NCBI GenBank assembly: GCA_016787665.1
Contig: JAEUUC010000006.1
Location: 248,001 to 312,000, forward strand
Origin: Cyclobacteriaceae bacterium
GTDB lineage: Bacteria > Bacteroidota > Bacteroidia > Cytophagales > Cyclobacteriaceae
Direction of reading: 5' to 3'
DNA: 64,000 bases
This document shows, piece after piece, positions 62,492 to 64,000 of this stretch; position 1 is the stretch's first letter, and each line of letters begins with the position of its first letter. The position numbers were made by a program, and so were the translations under genes. A model generated the notes under the pieces. That model saw only the letters and a program-made list of their open reading frames with translations, was not told where the DNA came from and did not search any database.

Positions 62492-62986
62492 ATGTACCGG
62501 GCTAGCGTAAACCAACAGGTTTTTGAAATTGAAGGAAGCGGAGATGCGCTGACGTTAAACAATGCACGGCTGGATTGGGACATCGTTCCACTTGGCAACG
62601 GGCATTATCACATCCTACACCAGGGCCAGGGTTATTCGGCCGAGCTGGTGAAGGTGGATTCGGCCACCAAAACATTCACCCTCAAGATCAATGGGCAACT
62701 TCAGGTGGTTGAGTTGAAAGACAAGTTTGACTTGTTGTTGGAGAAAATGGGTATGCAGCACACGGGTGCCGGCAAAGTGAACAACATCAAAGCGCCCATG
62801 CCGGGGCTGATCATCGACCTGAAAATTTCGGCCGGTGATACGGTGAAAGCCGGTGATCCGTTGTTGATTTTGGAAGCGATGAAGATGGAGAATATCTTGA
62901 AATCACCAGGCGATGGTGTGGTGAAATCCATTAAGATCAAGAAAGGCGACAGTGTGGAAAAAGGTCAGGTGCTGGTGGAGTTTTGA
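62492..62986 (+). CDS. Biotin carboxyl carrier protein subunit of an acyl-CoA carboxylase
   Basis: 164 residues; the C-terminal biotinyl domain carries the carboxylation Lys131 in LEAMKMEN, with the KAPMPGLIIDLKI entry. The N-terminal half is a short beta domain, as in propionyl-/acetyl-CoA carboxylase carrier subunits of Bacteroidota. The carboxylase and transferase genes are not in the window. Start at 62492 and divergence from the receptor leader are clear. Confidence 0.92.
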   Translation: MYRASVNQQVFEIEGSGDALTLNNARLDWDIVPLGNGHYHILHQGQGYSAELVKVDSATKTFTLKINGQLQVVELKDKFDLLLEKMGMQHTGAGKVNNIKAPMPGLIIDLKISAGDTVKAGDPLLILEAMKMENILKSPGDGVVKSIKIKKGDSVEKGQVLVEF

Positions 62987-63066
62987 GGGCAAACGATGAC
63001 CAGCATTCATTCGTGAAGGCCGCAACAGGCTTGAAAAACAGCTGCCCGAAAATCGCCTCTTTCTGA

Positions 63067-63074
63067 TATATTTG
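63067..63074 (+). promoter_or_regulatory. Promoter -7 box (TATATTTG) of pyrH
   Basis: Full TAnnTTTG match, 16 bases before the pyrH ATG, giving a leader of about 12 bases. No TTG at the preferred upstream spacing was found. Confidence 0.6.
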
Positions 63075-63090
63075 AGCGTCTTTTCCACGC

Positions 63091-63795
63091 ATGAAATACA
63101 AACGCATTCTACTTAAGCTCAGCGGTGAGGCGCTGATGGGTTCCAAAAACAGCAACATTGACCCGGCCGTGCTGGAGCAATACAGCGAAGAAATCAAAAC
63201 CGTGAAAGATGCGGGTGTGGAGCTGGCCATCGTGATCGGAGGCGGAAATATTTTCCGGGGCGGCCAGGCCGAGGCGCTGGGCATCGACCGTGTTCAAGGA
63301 GATTACATGGGCATGTTAGCCACCGTAATCAATGCCATGGCCCTGCAAAGTGCGCTGGAGCGTCACGGCCTGTACACCCGCCTGATGGCTGGCATCAAGA
63401 TGGAGCAGGTATGCGAACCGTTCATCAGGCGGAGGGCTATTCGCCACCTGGAAAAAGGACGTATCGTGATTTTCGGAGCCGGCATTGGCAATCCTTATTT
63501 TACCACCGACTCCACGGCCAGCCTGCGTGCCATTGAAATCCAATCGGATGTCGTACTAAAAGGCACGCGCGTAGATGGTGTATATGACAAAGACCCGGAA
63601 AAATTCAAGGATGCGGTGCGGTACAGTCACCTGAGCTTTCAGGAAGCCTACCAGAAAAAACTGAATATCATGGACATGACCGCTTTCACCCTGTGCCAGG
63701 AAAACAAGCTGCCGATTATCGTTTTCGATATGAATAAAAAAGGCAATCTGTTGAAGATCGCCCGGGGCGAAGAAGCTGGGACGTTGATTAGTTAA
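63091..63795 (+). CDS. pyrH: UMP kinase
   Basis: Phosphorylates UMP to UDP, 234 residues, amino acid kinase fold. [11 protein letters not shown] at the N-terminus, [14 protein letters not shown] for the phosphate, and [20 protein letters not shown] in the C-terminal half. It precedes frr by 16 bases, the common pyrH-frr arrangement. Confidence 0.97.
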   Translation: MKYKRILLKLSGEALMGSKNSNIDPAVLEQYSEEIKTVKDAGVELAIVIGGGNIFRGGQAEALGIDRVQGDYMGMLATVINAMALQSALERHGLYTRLMAGIKMEQVCEPFIRRRAIRHLEKGRIVIFGAGIGNPYFTTDSTASLRAIEIQSDVVLKGTRVDGVYDKDPEKFKDAVRYSHLSFQEAYQKKLNIMDMTAFTLCQENKLPIIVFDMNKKGNLLKIARGEEAGTLIS

Positions 63796-63811
63796 TTCAA
63801 GATTTCAATTT

Positions 63812-64000
63812 ATGGAAGAACTCGAATTATTCATCGAAGATGCGCGTGAGCAAATGACCAAAGCGCTGAATCACGTGGGCCATGAATTAACCAAGATACG
63901 GGCCGGGAAAGCCAACCCGGCCATGTTGGATGGCATCATGGTACCTTACTATGGCGCGATGAGTCCGCTGAATCAGGTGTCATCTATGACTACGCCTGAT
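63812..64000 (+). CDS. frr: Ribosome recycling factor (N-terminal part)
   Basis: The first 63 residues are in the window and the frame is still open at 64000. They begin MEELELFIEDAREQMTKALN and contain the hallmark KIRAGKANPAMLDGIMV and YYGAMSPLNQVSS, which identifies the factor that splits post-termination ribosomes with EF-G. It follows pyrH on the same strand, 16 bases after its stop codon. Confidence 0.95.
   Translation, partial: MEELELFIEDAREQMTKALNHVGHELTKIRAGKANPAMLDGIMVPYYGAMSPLNQVSSMTTPD

Noticed and set aside
1..64000. tRNA, rRNA, insertion sequences, prophage or integrative elements
   Set aside because: All gaps between genes are below about 260 bases and none shows a cloverleaf, rRNA motif, transposase or terminal inverted repeat.

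Overview
The window is a compact, almost fully coding stretch (about 66 protein genes, no rRNA, tRNA, CRISPR or transposase seen) from a member of the Bacteroidota, most probably the Cytophagia (Cyclobacteriaceae / Chryseolinea-like; the exact genus cannot be read from this). Support comes from a type IX secretion C-terminal domain, bacillithiol enzymes (BshC, YtxJ), the phylum-specific families DUF4295, DUF6048 and DUF6452, the purH-mreBCD-mrdA-rodA gene order, a fused two-subunit E1 dehydrogenase, a CarboxypepD_reg-type TonB receptor, and promoters with the Bacteroidota -7 box TAnnTTTG in place of the usual -10 box.

Layout. 1-7291: glycyl-tRNA synthetase, an orphan histidine kinase, a universal-stress-protein/antiporter pair, DUF2461 and murF. 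7360-15316: a secreted FG-GAP protein with a T9SS tail, a HAD phosphatase, the rpmB-rpmG-DUF4295-ftsY cluster ending in a clear terminator, a surface protein, and small secreted or membrane proteins (DUF6048, DUF6452). 15353-25120: rimO, bshC and 5-formyl-THF cyclo-ligase; ispF-mnmD; a PAS histidine kinase; an M16 peptidase; fused E1 alpha/beta. 25167-36127: a 1022-residue, very basic, repeat-built secreted protein of unknown function, then YtxJ, OsmC, TonB, ChrA, an iron oxygenase, a probably exported superoxide dismutase, ornithine aminotransferase, a DUF1080 hydrolase and DUF1573. 36283-40560: a histidine kinase/response regulator pair, recO, tdk and a conserved unknown. 40557-47683: the purH and cell-elongation cluster. 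47714-51596: omega-amidase, methionine aminotransferase, peptide deformylase, RuvX and a hemerythrin-like Fe-S repair protein. 51720-59676: S41 protease, antiporter, homogentisate dioxygenase, lipocalin-like protein, BASS transporter, thioesterase, purN and a UbiA-type prenyltransferase. 59788-64000: a TonB-dependent receptor under a TPP riboswitch (hence probably thiamine uptake), a biotinyl carrier protein, pyrH and the start of frr.

The most interesting signals are not single genes. (1) Seven genes carry a TAnnTTTG-like box exactly 4 bases before the start codon and several more at 5-9 bases, which suggests leaderless or nearly leaderless mRNAs. (2) Five intergenic gaps hold short degenerate tandem repeats with a 7-8 base period, each built on a different word. 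(3) The large basic repeat protein is unlike any family I recognise. (4) A TPP riboswitch with an enlarged P3 arm controls an outer-membrane receptor. (5) A YtfE/RIC-like protein has lost the two cysteines of its N-terminal domain. Convergent genes repeatedly overlap by 4-11 bp at their stop codons.
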